Shown: positions 20,039-30,984 of the stretch, piece by piece
Position numbering within the stretch: the first letter of the stretch is position 1
Layout of the letters: each line of letters starts with the position of its first letter
Source of the DNA: Axinella damicornis
Lineage: Eukaryota; Porifera; Demospongiae; Axinellida; Axinellidae
Length of the DNA stretch: 64,000 nt
Assembly: GCA_963931865.1 (NCBI GenBank)
Contig: OZ007517.1
Location: 3,919,707 to 3,983,706 of the forward strand
Reading direction: 5' to 3'
Notes under the pieces: generated by a model
Database searches by the model: none
The model's input: the letters and a program-made list of their open reading frames with translations, nothing else
What the model was told of the DNA's origin: nothing
Made by a program: the position numbers and the translations under genes

Positions 20039-20597
20039 TAGCCTCATTCCCAGGCCCAAGACGGGAAGGAGAAAAGGGCCTTGTTTCCACTGTTTGTGCA
20101 TGCGCTTAATTATCGGTAACTGAAACATGTATTCAAAAGGGGGCGGGTGCGAATGACGTCTTCGTACATGTAGTCACATGGTTGAGCATCTGACGCTTTC
20201 TATTCTGCTACACTGGTCCTCTATCCGCGAGATGGGGGGTGACACAACCACAATTACACTCCAACCGGCAACACACTTACCCAACATTACTATTCCAACC
20301 GAAATGGATTGGTCTGGCAGCACACCGACTCCACTCGGTCAGTGCGACGGTAGCCACACAAAAAATCCTACCTTTTAATCGCAGGTCACTGTTCTTGCTC
20401 GACTCAGGAGCGAGCACGATCGAGAGCTGCAATGCACGCCACAAGTCATATTGGCTTCCTACGCTCTGACGTCACAAGTGTACAAGCATAATTGAATGTC
20501 CGCGGTGGCGGTGGAATTCCACCGCATTTTAGCGCATGCGCAAACCGTGGAAACCAGCCCCTTTCTCCTCCCCCTCCCGGGGCTGGGAATGAGGCTA
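20039..20597. mobile_element. Double-hairpin MITE, copy 5 (559 bp)
   Basis: It begins TAGCCTCATTCCCAGGC and ends GCTGGGAATGAGGCTA. Its interior is close to copy 1, including GTTTCCACTGTTTG and GCATGCGC. The flanks GATTCAGTGA (20026-20035) and GATTTAGTGA (20598-20607) look like a decayed target duplication with three extra bases on the left. Confidence 0.82.
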
Positions 20598-20873
20598 GAT
20601 TTAGTGATGTTCTGTCAACGTATAATCTATTACAGGTGTTAAAGGGTTAAAAAGCAAAGAAACAAGAAGAAATCTCAATACATGCATCTTCCAACAGTTT
20701 TTGATGCTATGTCAGGGAAGTGTGCTGTTGGTGGCAGTGAAGTTGTGGCCGTATTGCCCCTGTTCTCGCCAATAGAGGACCAGTGAGTGCCATCAGACGT
20801 TCCAGCATGTAACCACAAAGACATCGTGGCTACACTCTTTTGGTGTCTATACAGCTAGCTACTGCCGACTCAG

Positions 20874-21083
20874 TAAGGTAAGGCAGGGCTATTCCGACTG
20901 TGGGGTAATTCCGATAGTTGGCTGCCTTTGTTACCAGACAAAATTTCTTCTGTGGTACCGCAGGGTAGGTTGACGCTCAACCTATACTGCGGTACCACAG
21001 AAGAATTACCAAACTTTGTCTGGTAACAAAGGCAGCCAACTATCGGAATTACCCCGTCGTCGGAATAGCCCCGCCTTACCTTA
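20874..21083. mobile_element. 210-bp MITE with ~90-bp inverted arms, TA ends
   Basis: The ends TAAGGTAAGGC and GCCTTACCTTA begin long arms (GGGGTAATTCCGATAGTTGG... and its complement) with only a short loop. The terminal TA could be the target site. There is no coding capacity. Confidence 0.8.
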
Positions 21084-21700
21084 TGAGATGCCAAGTGTCA
21101 CCAGTCTCTTTAGTTTTATCATGTGGGCCTAGACACCAGACTACCTTTGTGGAACAGTCTACTTGCTGCTGCTCAGCAGTCATTCCAAATGATGCCCACC
21201 TGACAGGATGCTAATCACAGGAACTAAACGTATAGCTATGTAGCACGACAGAAGTAAGATGTGCTTCAACTGAATTGCTATCTGCGGTGCCACATCATTG
21301 TTGGATCTTTCACGGTAACACACACAAGTTTTGAGACATTAAAACGAGCAATTTATCACCACTTACAAAAGGTCAGTGTCTGTCTTTGCAATCTCGGCAC
21401 CCAGAATGTGCAGCAGCTTCGTTCCTTTGTGGTAGATACTAGGGCACAGCCAGCCAGCAGTCAGATCGTTGACCTACTCGTGTCAACGACAATGATCACG
21501 TATGTAAATCGAGACACTAAAACGACACTACATGACCAGACCAGAGCACGTGAGAGAGTCCAAGCGCCGCTTAATTAAGCCCACGTGCCACGTCAGTTGT
21601 GGGCGGCGCCGGGCGCGGCTGGCCACGGGCGCGCGCCGGCCCTGTTGATATTACACTAGCTAGGTACTAGGTGCAAGTGCGTCAAGGGTCTAATTAGTAA
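21084..21700. other. No gene recognised; GC-rich end
   Basis: A 105-codon open frame at 21261-21578 has no recognisable family. A strongly GC-rich patch at about 21600-21642 stands just before the LINE remnant, and a similar patch (23376-23411) stands just after it. Confidence 0.4.
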
Positions 21701-22175
21701 CCTCAGTCCCCTACAGTTCAATTTGTTTATAGCTGATTTGGAACAGCACCTAGAAGCAGATGAGGCTGGAGGTGTTGATCTCATGCATTCTAAGTTACGA
21801 CTCCTACTCTTTGCAGATGACCTGGTTCTTCTTTCTAAATCTCCTGAGGCACTCCAGTCTTCCATAAACAGCCTGTCCAAGTACTGCCTAAAATGGAGCC
21901 AAGTAAATTTAACGAAAACCAAGGTTGTCTGCTTCTCACGGCAAAGAACAACAATGTCCCACATGTTCCATTTGAGTGGATCACCCATTACCGTTGCATC
22001 AGAATACAAATACTTGGGTGTCCTCTTGTCAGCAAATGGGTCTCTGAAGCCAGCCATTTCGATCTTGGCATCCCAGGCTAATAAGGCCACCTTCTCCTTG
22101 ATAAAGACTTCAATGCACCTCGGTCATCCTAAACCAACAACACTATATATACTATACCTATTTGATACATTAGTA

Positions 22176-22459
22176 CTGCTGATTGTGTTGACCTTGCAAA
22201 TTCAAAGTGGGAAGTGCTGTGCACTTGGTGGGTTTCTAATTGAGTTATGGTCAATAGTGTACAACCTTAGCCAAAAGCACCGGTAGTGTACAACCTTAGC
22301 CAAAAGCACCGGTAGTCACTAATAAGTGTACAACCTTAGCCAAAAGCACCGGTAGTGTACAACCTTAGCCAAAAGCACCGGTGACCATAACTCAATTAGA
22401 AACCCACCAAGTGCACAGCACTTCCTGCTTTGAATTTGCAAGGTCAACGCAATCAGCAG
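22176..22459. mobile_element. 284-bp inverted-repeat element inside the LINE, TA target site
   Basis: Ends CTGCTGATTGTGTTGACC and GGTCAACGCAATCAGCAG are flanked by TA at 22174-22175 and 22460-22461. Arms of about 78 bp enclose four copies of a 29-bp unit (GTGTACAACCTTAGCCAAAA...). The RT reading frame is the same on both sides once the element and one TA are discounted. This fits a Tc1/mariner-type MITE. Confidence 0.88.
22254..22381. repeat. 29-bp tandem repeat, 4 copies, inside the 284-bp element
   Basis: AGTGTACAACCTTAGCCAAA followed by AGCACCGGT is repeated as two pairs, with a short spacer between the second and third copy. Confidence 0.92.
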
Positions 22460-23276
22460 TACGCCCCATTACAGAATATGGATGTGAAGTCTGGGCCTCT
22501 GACAAAGCAGAGGAAATGGAAAAAGTTCATAAACGGTTCTGTAAGTTTGCTCTTGGGCTGCCAACGTCTGCTTGCAATGCAGCAGTTTATGGAGATCTTG
22601 GTAGGTGTCCCCTGGAGAACAGAAGAAAGATTGCTATGGTGAAGTATTGGTTACGTATTTCAACACACTGGGACATCCCTCCATTATTGCAGGAAGTGTA
22701 CCAACTAAATATTTCTGAGCATGCAGTCCAGTCATGCATGCAGTGGGCACAGACAGTCAAGACAGTGCTCGACAATTAAAGCAGGGTTTTCCCTTATCTG
22801 GAACAACCCAGACAGTATTCCACATGACCTATTCATTGGAAAGCTTACGCAAAGACTTTGGGACCAATATCAACAACAGTGATCTGGCAACATCCAGAAA
22901 ATGAGAACATACCATTTGTTCAAAACAAGGCTTGAATTTGAACCATACCTCAACCTCCCAAGACATATTGATCTATAGTTCCCACTCACTAAGGATTGAA
23001 ACGGGCCGGTACTCCCTCCCTAAACCTACTCCACTGGAGGAACATCTCTGTCCAAGATGTAGTGAAATTGAGGATGAAACCCATTTTCTGATCACTTGCT
23101 GGTTGTGGCGAGGTTATTACAGAGATGAACTATTTAACTGCTGCAGATCCCTCAACAGTTCCTTTCCCCACATGAGCTCTATTGACAAGCTAATATTTAT
23201 TTTGCACTCAAAGAATGTTCTTATCATTTGGCTCACAGGTGTGTTTGTGTACCACAGTTTCATGGGAAAACGTTAA

Positions 23277-23888
23277 CTTTCACTTTAACAAGTGTGTATT
23301 TGTGTATTTATCTGTACTCTTGACATATGGGCCCGGCCTTCCATTGTCATTAAAATTTATATATATTAACTAGCATGCGCGCGCTCCCGGGGCCCGGCGC
23401 CGGCCGGGCAGTGACTCCTCTTCCACAATAAGTAATGGAGGTGCAGAGACTATGCAGTAAAGAAGTATGGCTCGTGAAACGTAGAACCACTGTCCCCAAC
23501 ATACCCTTTAATGGGCTGCACATGAGTTCAAGACAAATCATAAGCAATCACACATCAGTATATTCAGACACATGCAATCGTCTATAATTCCTCAGTACAT
23601 ATTTTGTTCTCCTGATTTCATCAGTGCAGATGACAGCAACCAAGGCTATAGCAAAACCCTCAACTACTTTCATCTCCATTAGCCACCAGTGCTTTGAACT
23701 GCGGTTCCGAGTGGTGTTGCCATGGTTACCACCATACGGGTCAATCTGGAGGGAGGATGTGGCTGGTGAGTTGACTCTGGGCTCCCAAGGTAGAGTTGCT
23801 GCCTGTAGCCAAAATATAAGGGAGCAAAATTAATGTGCACTGTATAATTTATAGGAACAGCAACGATATAAACTATAGATACCAACTA
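23277..23888. other. No gene recognised
   Basis: A GC-rich patch at 23376-23411 is followed by sequence without recognisable coding. Confidence 0.4.
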
Positions 23889-24075
23889 CAGTCAAACCTC
23901 CGATAGTGGACCCTCCGAGATAGGGACACAATATAACAAACCTCTCTACAAAGGATGCTTTTCAAGGTCCCAAATAATTGGTTTGCCTATGGTTCCAATA
24001 CATTTTGAACCTCCGAGGACAAAAGACTTGAATTTATATTGTTCCCAAAGTGTCCTTTGTTCGGAGGTTTGACTG
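23889..24075. mobile_element. pogo/Tigger-like MITE (187 bp), TA target site
   Basis: The ends CAGTCAAACCTCCGA and TCGGAGGTTTGACTG lie between TA dinucleotides. CAGT..AACCTC termini are typical of pogo/Tigger elements. There is no transposase. Confidence 0.88.
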
Positions 24076-24186
24076 TAGTCTGTTTCGACCCTTACTTATA
24101 CATGTACATTTATATGGCGCAGTCAGTTGGCTGCGCCCTATAGCTTTGGAATTGATAGACACACTATCAATCAACACACACAATAA

Positions 24187-24215
24187 TAGCTTCGTTCCCA
24201 GGACCTACATTTTTC
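24187..24215 (+). mobile_element. Solo MITE left end
   Basis: TAGCTTCGTTCCCAGG matches the double-hairpin terminus, but no matching right end is visible nearby. It is followed by a short (CA)n at 24244-24264. Confidence 0.45.
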
Positions 24216-24356
24216 ATTATCAGTCATGCAGCCAGGGTTGGTCACACACACACACACACACACAAAACTGATGCTCAGGAGGCTACACAATTCACAAAAT
24301 ATCATCAAACATCTTCCCCACCATATTTGCATCAGCTTATCCAAAATGAAAGGGGG

Positions 24357-24447
24357 AAAAAAGGCCTCGGCAGGGTTGATTTGAACCGTGCGTCATAGGC
24401 TCTCAGTCCTAGACCTTAAGCTTCCTGCCACACCAGTTCGGTCTAGG
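24357..24447 (-). repeat. tRNA-like SINE or tRNA pseudogene with T-run terminator
   Basis: On the minus strand a B-box-like GGTTCAAATC lies downstream of TGGTGTGGCAGGAAGC, GGCAGG can pair with CCTGCC, and TTTTTT (24357-24362) follows, as at a Pol III terminator. The arms are too short for a normal tRNA, so I prefer a SINE or a decayed gene. Confidence 0.4.
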
Positions 24448-24555
24448 ACAATGAAACATTAGCAGTTATGCCTTTTATAGTGCACAATATAGTGCACAAC
24501 ACAGTACTGTATGGTCAACTACTGATCTAATTAATGCACATATCCTGCAGCTAGC

Positions 24556-24662
24556 ACAAACACACACACACCACACATGCACATGTACACAAACACACAC
24601 ACACACATATACATGTGCGCACACACACACACACACATACACGTGCGCACACACACAAATAC
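24556..24662. repeat. (CA)n microsatellite cluster
   Basis: ACACACACA runs are interrupted by TACATGTGCG. Both strands read as VCVCVC-type artefacts. Confidence 0.9.
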
Positions 24663-24845
24663 ATCTGCATGTGCAGGGCATAGGCTTTCCCGCGTTATTG
24701 CCGCATGTGCAAAGTTCAAGCAAATAAGTCGCTAGTACTACTACGTAAGTATGACGTAATGCGACTTTACCCTGTACCTAGCACGAACCAGTTGGGAATG
24801 CTCAGCATGTTCCAGTTTACAGTGTTGCTATGTGTCAGCATTTCT

Positions 24846-26012
24846 AATGAGTGTATGAAAGTGGCCATTCTGCTTTTCTGCAAAAGTGTGCTAGAAATTC
24901 CCAGACACTGTAACTTAACTGTTTGTGTTTTGTTGAATTCCTGAAAGCACAAGAACTGCAACCTCAGAGATGCCTTGTGTTAAGGCTTCTCTAGTTTTCT
25001 TGATTTCCAGATTTGCAAAAACAGCAACTCCAGAGATGCCTTCTGGTAAGATTTCCTGATTTCTTGATTTGCAGAACAGCGACTCCAGACCACCGACTGA
25101 TGCACAGTTTCACCGTTTTCTGCAATTTTTCCTACAGTGATCATTTATTATTAATTAACATGCACAGCACTGACGTCATATTAATACCCCTCCCCTCCCT
25201 AGTCTGGTTCCCAAATGGTACAGCATGGAGGTCTGGGACCAGACTGCTGTTGACCCCTGAGCTCAATCATAATTTCACACCACCTCAGGGCTCAGTTGGC
25301 CAAACCCTGCAGACTTATCTGGCCACCTGCAGCCGCATACATGGAAAAACGAAGGCGCGCGCCCCTTGCATTATGGACTAGCCAAGTTAGTCTCGCTCTC
25401 GCCGTCTCTCCGCGCCATGCACATGCACAAAGGTGACCTTATAAGTGCTGGGTCTTTATTCCTGCTCTGCTTTTCTGTGTGTGCATGCCGTGACCTTTAA
25501 TCCAAGGTGGCGGCGCGCCTTTGGTCTTGCTTTTCATGCTTGCAGCTGCAGGTGGCCAGATTAGTCTGAGGTGGTGTGAAATTATGATTGAGCTCAAGGG
25601 TCAACAGCAGTCTGGTCCCAGACCTCCATGCTGTACCATTTGGGAACCAGACTAGGGAGGGGAGGGGTATTAATATGACGTCAGTGCTGTGCATGTTAAG
25701 TAATTAATAATAAATGATCACTGTAGGAAAAATTGCAGAAAACGGTGAAACTGTGCATCAGTCGGTGGTCTGGAGTCGCTGTTCTGCAAATCAAGAAATC
25801 AGGAAATCTTACCAGAAGGCATCTCTGGAGTTGCTGTTTCTGCAAATCTGGAAATCAAGAAAACTATAGAAGCCTTACCACAAGGCATCTCTGAGGTTGC
25901 AGTTCTTGTGCTTTCAGGAATTCAACAAAACACAAACAGTTAAGTTACAGTGTCTGGGAATTTCTAGCACACTTTTGCAGAAAAGCAGAATGGCCACTTT
26001 CATACACTCATT
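24846..26012. mobile_element. 1.17-kb foldback element with ~500-bp arms
   Basis: Left arm 24846 to about 25377 and right arm about 25497 to 26012 are near-complementary, around a ~120-bp spacer. ATTTCT lies directly outside both ends (24840-24845 and 26013-26018), a likely 6-bp target duplication. The left arm carries internal repeats of CAGAGATGCCTT and a TAGTCTGGTTCCCA/TGGGACCAGACT hairpin. The twin open frames beginning MHSTDVILIPLPSL on opposite strands are products of the palindrome, not genes. Confidence 0.88.
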
Positions 26013-26019
26013 ATTTCTG

Positions 26020-26320
26020 AGAGCATTTTCGTTTTCCTAAAGCATTGATATAGTCCCATAATTACTAAATGAACACTATGAGGAACTTACATTAATAATA
26101 ACCACTTATTATTGCAACTCGCTTTTCATTGCTTTGCAGTGGAGAGCGATCGAAGGCAAAATGACAAAACAATTTGCATGGGATTAGCTATGGACTAGTA
26201 ATTATCTTACTTGTTCCAACTCTTTTCTTTGAGCATTTTCGTTCTCCTAAAGGATTGATATAGTCCCATGATTCAGTCAGGCAAAACTAAATGAACATTA
26301 TGAGGAACTTACGTTAATGA
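26020..26320. repeat. Direct repeat of ~80 bp
   Basis: GAGCATTTTCGTT.TCCTAAAG through GAGGAACTTAC occurs at 26020-26093 and again at 26230-26313. Confidence 0.8.
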
Positions 26321-26723
26321 TCACTACATTCTTTTTGGAAGCATACTGGGATAACTGTGATCAGGAACACACATTTAACAACTTGAAGTCATAGAAATGC
26401 AGTCACAGATTTTTTTTGTTCACTCACATCATATAGCTCTGCACTGACTGCACCTGCAGCCTGCTGGGGCTCCTGGCGTGCAGTTCTGATGGAAGGAGCA
26501 TGAAGTCAAATCAAGGATGGATTCTATAGCGCGACACTTACGATTGCGTTGCAGCAGTTCCCCATGTTGATCGATGATGTTCCTGAGTTTTAATTCAGCA
26601 CTGTAAATTCCAAGCATTTTTGGCCAGCCTTTTGAAGTTGCTATGCTTGGCTTCATACCTCATGCACCAGTGTCTGATCAGTGGACCAATCCTGCACAGG
26701 ATGAATGGACGGTACCATGAATA

Positions 26724-26875
26724 GGGCGTGTGTAAAAGCCGGACTGCCGGATCACCTGGATCACCAAAAATGCGAGCCAAAAAAGAATGGACAATTACGG
26801 TAATTACATGTTGAACGCACTTCCGGTATCGGAAAACAATCCGGGTGATCCGGCAGTCCGGCTTTACACACGCCC
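26724..26875. mobile_element. 152-bp MITE, GGGCGTGTGTAAA termini, 9-bp target duplication
   Basis: GGGCGTGTGTAAAAGCCGG and CCGGCTTTACACACGCCC are inverted and continue inwards (ACTGCCGGATCACC). CCATGAATA lies directly outside each end (26715-26723 and 26876-26884). Termini starting GGG with 9-bp duplications fit Mutator-like elements. Confidence 0.92.
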
Positions 26876-26957
26876 CCATGAATATGGGTATTAGGTACAT
26901 GTGGTAAAAGCATCCCTAGAGGAGTAGTCTACTTGTACATGGTATGGTACGTTCAGT

Positions 26958-27302
26958 TAGCCTCGTTCCCAGGCTGGGAGATCTCGTCATGTGCAATGAC
27001 ATCAGGTAGACAAAAATGGTAGACACACAGAGGGTGGTGCCCAACCGTTTTAATTCCTGTTTTGCATCGACCTATCCCCGGCGTTGTGAACAACAAACGG
27101 TATCGATCATCTGCCTTGTAAATGCTCTGGCACCCAGCCTTTGGACGGACACTACAAGACAGGACGTCGAGATTCTTCATTGGGCACCGCCCTCCGTGTG
27201 TCTACCATGATTGTGTCTACTTGATGACATCACACGTGATCAGATCTCCAAGGCCTTCCCCCACCATATACTGGCGGTGGGAATGGCCTGGGAATGAGGC
27301 TA
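26958..27302. mobile_element. Double-hairpin MITE, copy 6 (345 bp)
   Basis: It begins TAGCCTCGTTCCCAGGC and ends GCCTGGGAATGAGGCTA, with inverted inner blocks (GTAGACACAC/GTGTGTCTAC, TTGATGACATCA). The flanks ACGTTCAGT and ACGTTGGGC agree at only five of nine positions, so the target copy has decayed. Confidence 0.82.
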
Positions 27303-27700
27303 ACGTTGGGCAATCATTGTCCCCTTGCCCCCCCCCCCCCACACACACACATACACAAACACACCCTCCCCCAAATTGTACATTCCAGTATACGGGCTTA
27401 CATTTTTTTCCTGTCATAACAGTGTTTGGTATAATTATAGTCTGTAGTGAGTCTTGTTTTGCATTCTTGTTATTTGTTGTATATAATTAAGTTGATTATG
27501 ATGTTTGATTACAAGTGTCAATAGGGTCATGCCATGCAACACAAGTATCTGTCCTGACAGAATTATGGAATTCAAATCAGGTTTCCATACATCATACTCA
27601 GATTCCCAAGGAATACAATAAAGGAATTCCAATCATGTTTCTATACATCACATAGATTCCTAACAAATAAAGGAATTTATGGAATTCCAGTCACGTTTCC
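27303..27700. other. No gene recognised
   Basis: A poly-C/CA patch at 27330-27365 is followed by low-similarity sequence with repeated GGAATTC...CA.GTTTCCATACATCA blocks near 27566, 27622 and 27676. Confidence 0.4.
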
Positions 27701-27970
27701 ATACAATAATTATTGACAGTGTGGATGAAAAGCATTAGCAGGCAATATCACTAGCTCTGTACAGCAAGTTTCTAATAGTATGACATCTGCTGTAGTCAAG
27801 TCATATTGGCCTGGATCAGGTCACTCCCTTCAATCAGTAGAATATGGTTGCATGAGTGTTTGTGTGAACCAAGCAGTTCTGATACACATTTCCACCTTGG
27901 GAAAGTCACCTGCCATAAACGGATTGGCATAGAATATCAGCAACAATGTGAATGCACTGCACTGCAGACA
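27700..27970. repeat. Dispersed repeat, inverted relative to 40795-41045
   Basis: It shares GTAGTCAAGTCATATTGGCC, AAGCAGTTCTGATACAC and GTCACCTGCCATAAAC with the reverse complement of 40795-41045. No end structure was found. Confidence 0.8.
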
Positions 27971-28260
27971 CACAGCAGTTCACTGCCCTCTGAGACAGAA
28001 TGTCACCAAAGGTAATTAGGCAGGACATACTTGAGATAAGTGGTTACACATGTCCTTGCAAGTGATATAAGTGGTGGTTATATACACACTGCTGATAGGT
28101 GGTTACAGGAATGTGCTGATTAATCAACCTGGCAGGCAAAGGATTGGGCTGGCCATTGCACACAATATGATAAACTGTTTGTGCTTTCTCGGAGAAGTGC
28201 TGTGGCTTGTGCCACATGAAAATATCAGCTAGCCTTGTCAGCCACACCCATAGCTAAAAG

Positions 28261-28871
28261 TAGCCTCGAACCCAGGCGCAGAGGGGGGAGAAAAGAGCGC
28301 CTGGTATCCACTGTTTGCGCATGCGCTTAATTTCCCAACATTCCGGGAATCCCGGATAATACCGCGTCATTCCCGTGGCTTGTTGGCATCAGATACGTGT
28401 ACATACAGTATCACGATCGTATTGTCACAATGGCGATTTTATGGAAGACCTAGACCAGGCTGTTTCGTACCTCCAGCGACTTGGATTTGCAGCGATGATG
28501 CTCGAACCCGAGCAGAGGGCATCTTCGAAGTGAGTATACGAAAAGACTCAGGCTACGCGCTGGTTTTGGTAAGTCATTGTGTTATTAGCTAGCTAGTACC
28601 GTCCATGTTTGATGTGAAGCTTGCCCGAGATCACAGCGTAGTCATTGTAGTCTCATCCCTCATGGCACTGATGACAGACCAAGTTCCAAGCGTGAGAGCG
28701 ATCAAGTCTTCGTGAATTTGTTGTGTGGTATAGACGTCATTGTTTACACTTGGAAAATTTTGCGACGTCATCTGCATAAATCCACGTGGTTTTATGTTAT
28801 AATTAAGCGCATGCGCAAACAGTGGATACCAGGCGCTCTTTTCTCCCCCTCCGCGCCTGGGTTCGAGGCTA
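28261..28871. mobile_element. Double-hairpin MITE, copy 7 (611 bp), 9-bp target duplication
   Basis: It begins TAGCCTCGAACCCAGGC and ends GCCTGGGTTCGAGGCTA; the AA and TT changes are compensatory between the two ends. Inner arms share ATCCACTGTTTGCGCATGCG. AGCTAAAAG lies directly outside each end (28252-28260 and 28872-28880). Confidence 0.93.
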
Positions 28872-29406
28872 AGCTAAAAGCTGATTAAAATCTTGTCCTC
28901 CACTGAACTATGCTATCCTTAGCAATGATCATGATGACACAATTAGTGTCCCACGGAGTGTTTCCCAACCTCTGCGGCAGTTGTGATGTTTTTCTTTACT
29001 GTGGTAATCTTTGTATCGTGTTTCTAATGTTGCCCTGAATGTCCTACTCAAATTTTTGTCCACCTTTGTCCAGTGTTTGCAACCTCCTCCCAGCACAGTT
29101 GCAGCACACAAACCAGTCACTCCATTTTTGTTGTTGTTCTTTAACCTAGTACACTGGTCTGTATTCTTTGCAAAATTTCATCACAATCATCTTTGCCCCC
29201 CATCAAAAAAAAAAGCTGATAAACTGTTACTGAACAACAACCAAACTAACTCCATTGAGTATGTGGTATGTAATCGTGATGGAATCATTGTCATTTTCAA
29301 AGACACTTGTGAATAATGGAATAATGCCATATATGGCAAGATTGAACTGCGTTATTGTGCCTCCACTCAAACTACTCTGTTCTCTTTAAAATTTACACAG
29401 GACTTG
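28872..29406. other. No gene recognised
   Basis: This holds the right target copy of the preceding MITE and then unrecognised sequence leading into the LINE fragment. Confidence 0.35.
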
Positions 29407-29822
29407 TCACTCTGATGTCACTCTTGTCTACATCAATGACCTGGCTAATGGTTCCCTCTCTGAAGGTTGTTTTGCATCTCTCTATGCTGACAATCTGCTC
29501 TTGTATAAGGTCATTACCTGCCCAGAGGAATAATTTATACCACCTTACAGTCAGACATAAACTCAGTTGCCTCATGGATAACCCAGCACCACCTATCATT
29601 CAATACCTCAAAATGCAAATGTATTACTGTGACAAGGCTTCGACAAAACTCTGTAAGCCCACCTGTTTTACAACTGAACGGGAAACCCATGGGAAATGTG
29701 ACTAGCTATAAATACCTGTTAACCAGTGATCTTAATACCTGGTCAGACCACTTCCATAACATCACTAGGAAGGCAAGGAGGCTCACTGGCATGTTATATA
29801 GGCAATTCTACGAGATGCCGAA
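29407..29822 (+). pseudogene. Second LINE RT fragment (CR1/jockey-like)
   Basis: The reading VYINDLANGSLSEGC, then SLYADNLLLYK, LQSDINSVASWITQHHLSFN and SYKYL is a reverse-transcriptase palm. The catalytic YADD has become YADN. Stops near 29533 and frame changes show it is dead. It is a different lineage from the LINE at 21703. Confidence 0.8.
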
Positions 29823-30362
29823 TTATTGAAATAGTGAGGAACAAATACAAACAGCCAAGGCAGTGCTTAAATACTGCAGGATGATGAAACACAAGTGTGG
29901 TGCATACATAAAATACAGGAATCATGGCTGCATGGGAGACAGCTGTATACAATGTAAACATGAGTTCATAATATCCATTGTCCATGACAGTACATTGGCT
30001 CTCAATCCCAATCAATGTTTGTATGGCAATAAGCATATCCGTAATTCTCACACTCACAATTTGTGGGATGTAAATGGTATCCAATTGTGTATAGGTGAGA
30101 AACAAAACTACTCCACTGGTACTCCTAAGGCAAAGGGGAAGAGGACTGCAAAGCGAGGTGAACACTTGATAATTGTGCACAAGACATATACACTTGGGTT
30201 ACTCATAGATACTAACATGCATTTTATAGTTACTCCTAGCTCTAATAAACTTTTATTGCAGATGCCAAAGGACCTCCTAGGAAACCAATGTCTAGCAGCA
30301 AGGTGCAGTTTACTGCGGAAATTGTTTTGTTACACAATTTGTGACGTTTTTCTGCACCATAG
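29823..30362. other. No gene recognised
   Basis: A long plus-strand open frame at 29863-30390 has no family resemblance. It may be the far part of the LINE or unrelated sequence. Confidence 0.3.
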
Positions 30363-30848
30363 GTTCAGGAGGCAACAAGTTACAGCGTAAGTCGTGCTTT
30401 GCTGGACAGTTTAAAGAACGTGCCTTCCACCTCGGAACAGTGTCAGCCGTCAGATTCTGTGCTCCTGGAGCCCTCGCCTCAAACATCACACCAGTCACCC
30501 CCATCATACCATTCACCACCGTTATACCAGTCGCCTGAACCTTTCACACCAGCTATCCCCGTCCTACTACCCTCAAAGATACCAGCTGCCTCAAACTCAT
30601 GCTCCGAGAGGATGCAGCTGGAGCAGTTCTCAAAAACACGCCTGCCAGTGAGCTATTCCCTGTCTTGGCTTCAAGAGGTGGAGCACACTCTAAAGATACC
30701 GACAAGTGACTACTCAACTGTTCTGAAAATTGCAAACACATTCAAGTATGTTTCAGCAATGCACCATGATGGAGCAACTGCAACAAAGAAATGGTTGGAA
30801 AAACTCTTGCACAAGGACAGTGAGCACAGCGATGTTGTTATTGTATAA
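30363..30848 (+). CDS. Exon-like open stretch ending in a stop, unrecognised (block beta, copy 1)
   Basis: After acceptor TTTCTGCACCATAG the frame is open for 161 codons to TAA. It starts VQEATSYSVSRALLDSLKNV, has a Pro/Ser/Tyr-rich middle (SPPSYHSPPLYQSPEP) and ends with SLSWLQEVEHTLKIPTSDYS... to HSDVVIV. The last ~80 codons recur at 35655-35914 and, damaged, at 42508-42755. Relative to those copies it has lost two bases (GAGC.TATTCC), so the reading before that point differs. No function is proposed. Confidence 0.45.
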   Translation, partial: VQEATSYSVSRALLDSLKNVPSTSEQCQPSDSVLLEPSPQTSHQSPPSYHSPPLYQSPEPFTPAIPVLLPSKIPAASNSCSERMQLEQFSKTRLPVSYSLSWLQEVEHTLKIPTSDYSTVLKIANTFKYVSAMHHDGATATKKWLEKLLHKDSEHSDVVIV

Positions 30849-30984
30849 ATCCTATGTAGTAGCGAGTATCTTACAGTAGTATTACTCATTTCAGGAGCCA
30901 GTGGCCATACTTGAAATGATCTTCATAAATAGAGAACTTTACTTTTTATTACTGATAATGTTGTGCAGTACAGGTACGTACATA

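Larger units (their letters stand above)
21703..23276 (+). pseudogene. LINE (non-LTR) reverse transcriptase pseudogene, 5'-truncated
   Basis: The frame enters in the RT domain (LSPLQFNLFIADLEQHL) and carries the catalytic FADDLVLLS motif near 21812, then KYLGVLLSANG. After a 284-bp insertion (22176-22459) it continues PITEYGCEVWAS to 22779. The C-terminal part at 22932-23276 ends with a zinc-knuckle-like CPRCSEIEDETHFLITC. Stops and frameshifts between 22779 and 22990 show it is dead. Such enzymes copy LINE RNA into genomic DNA. The 5' part is absent. Confidence 0.85.

Noticed and set aside
25013..25694. Two open frames on opposite strands with the same peptide (MHSTDVILIPLPSL)
   Set aside because: They are mirror images produced by the foldback element, with no further similarity.
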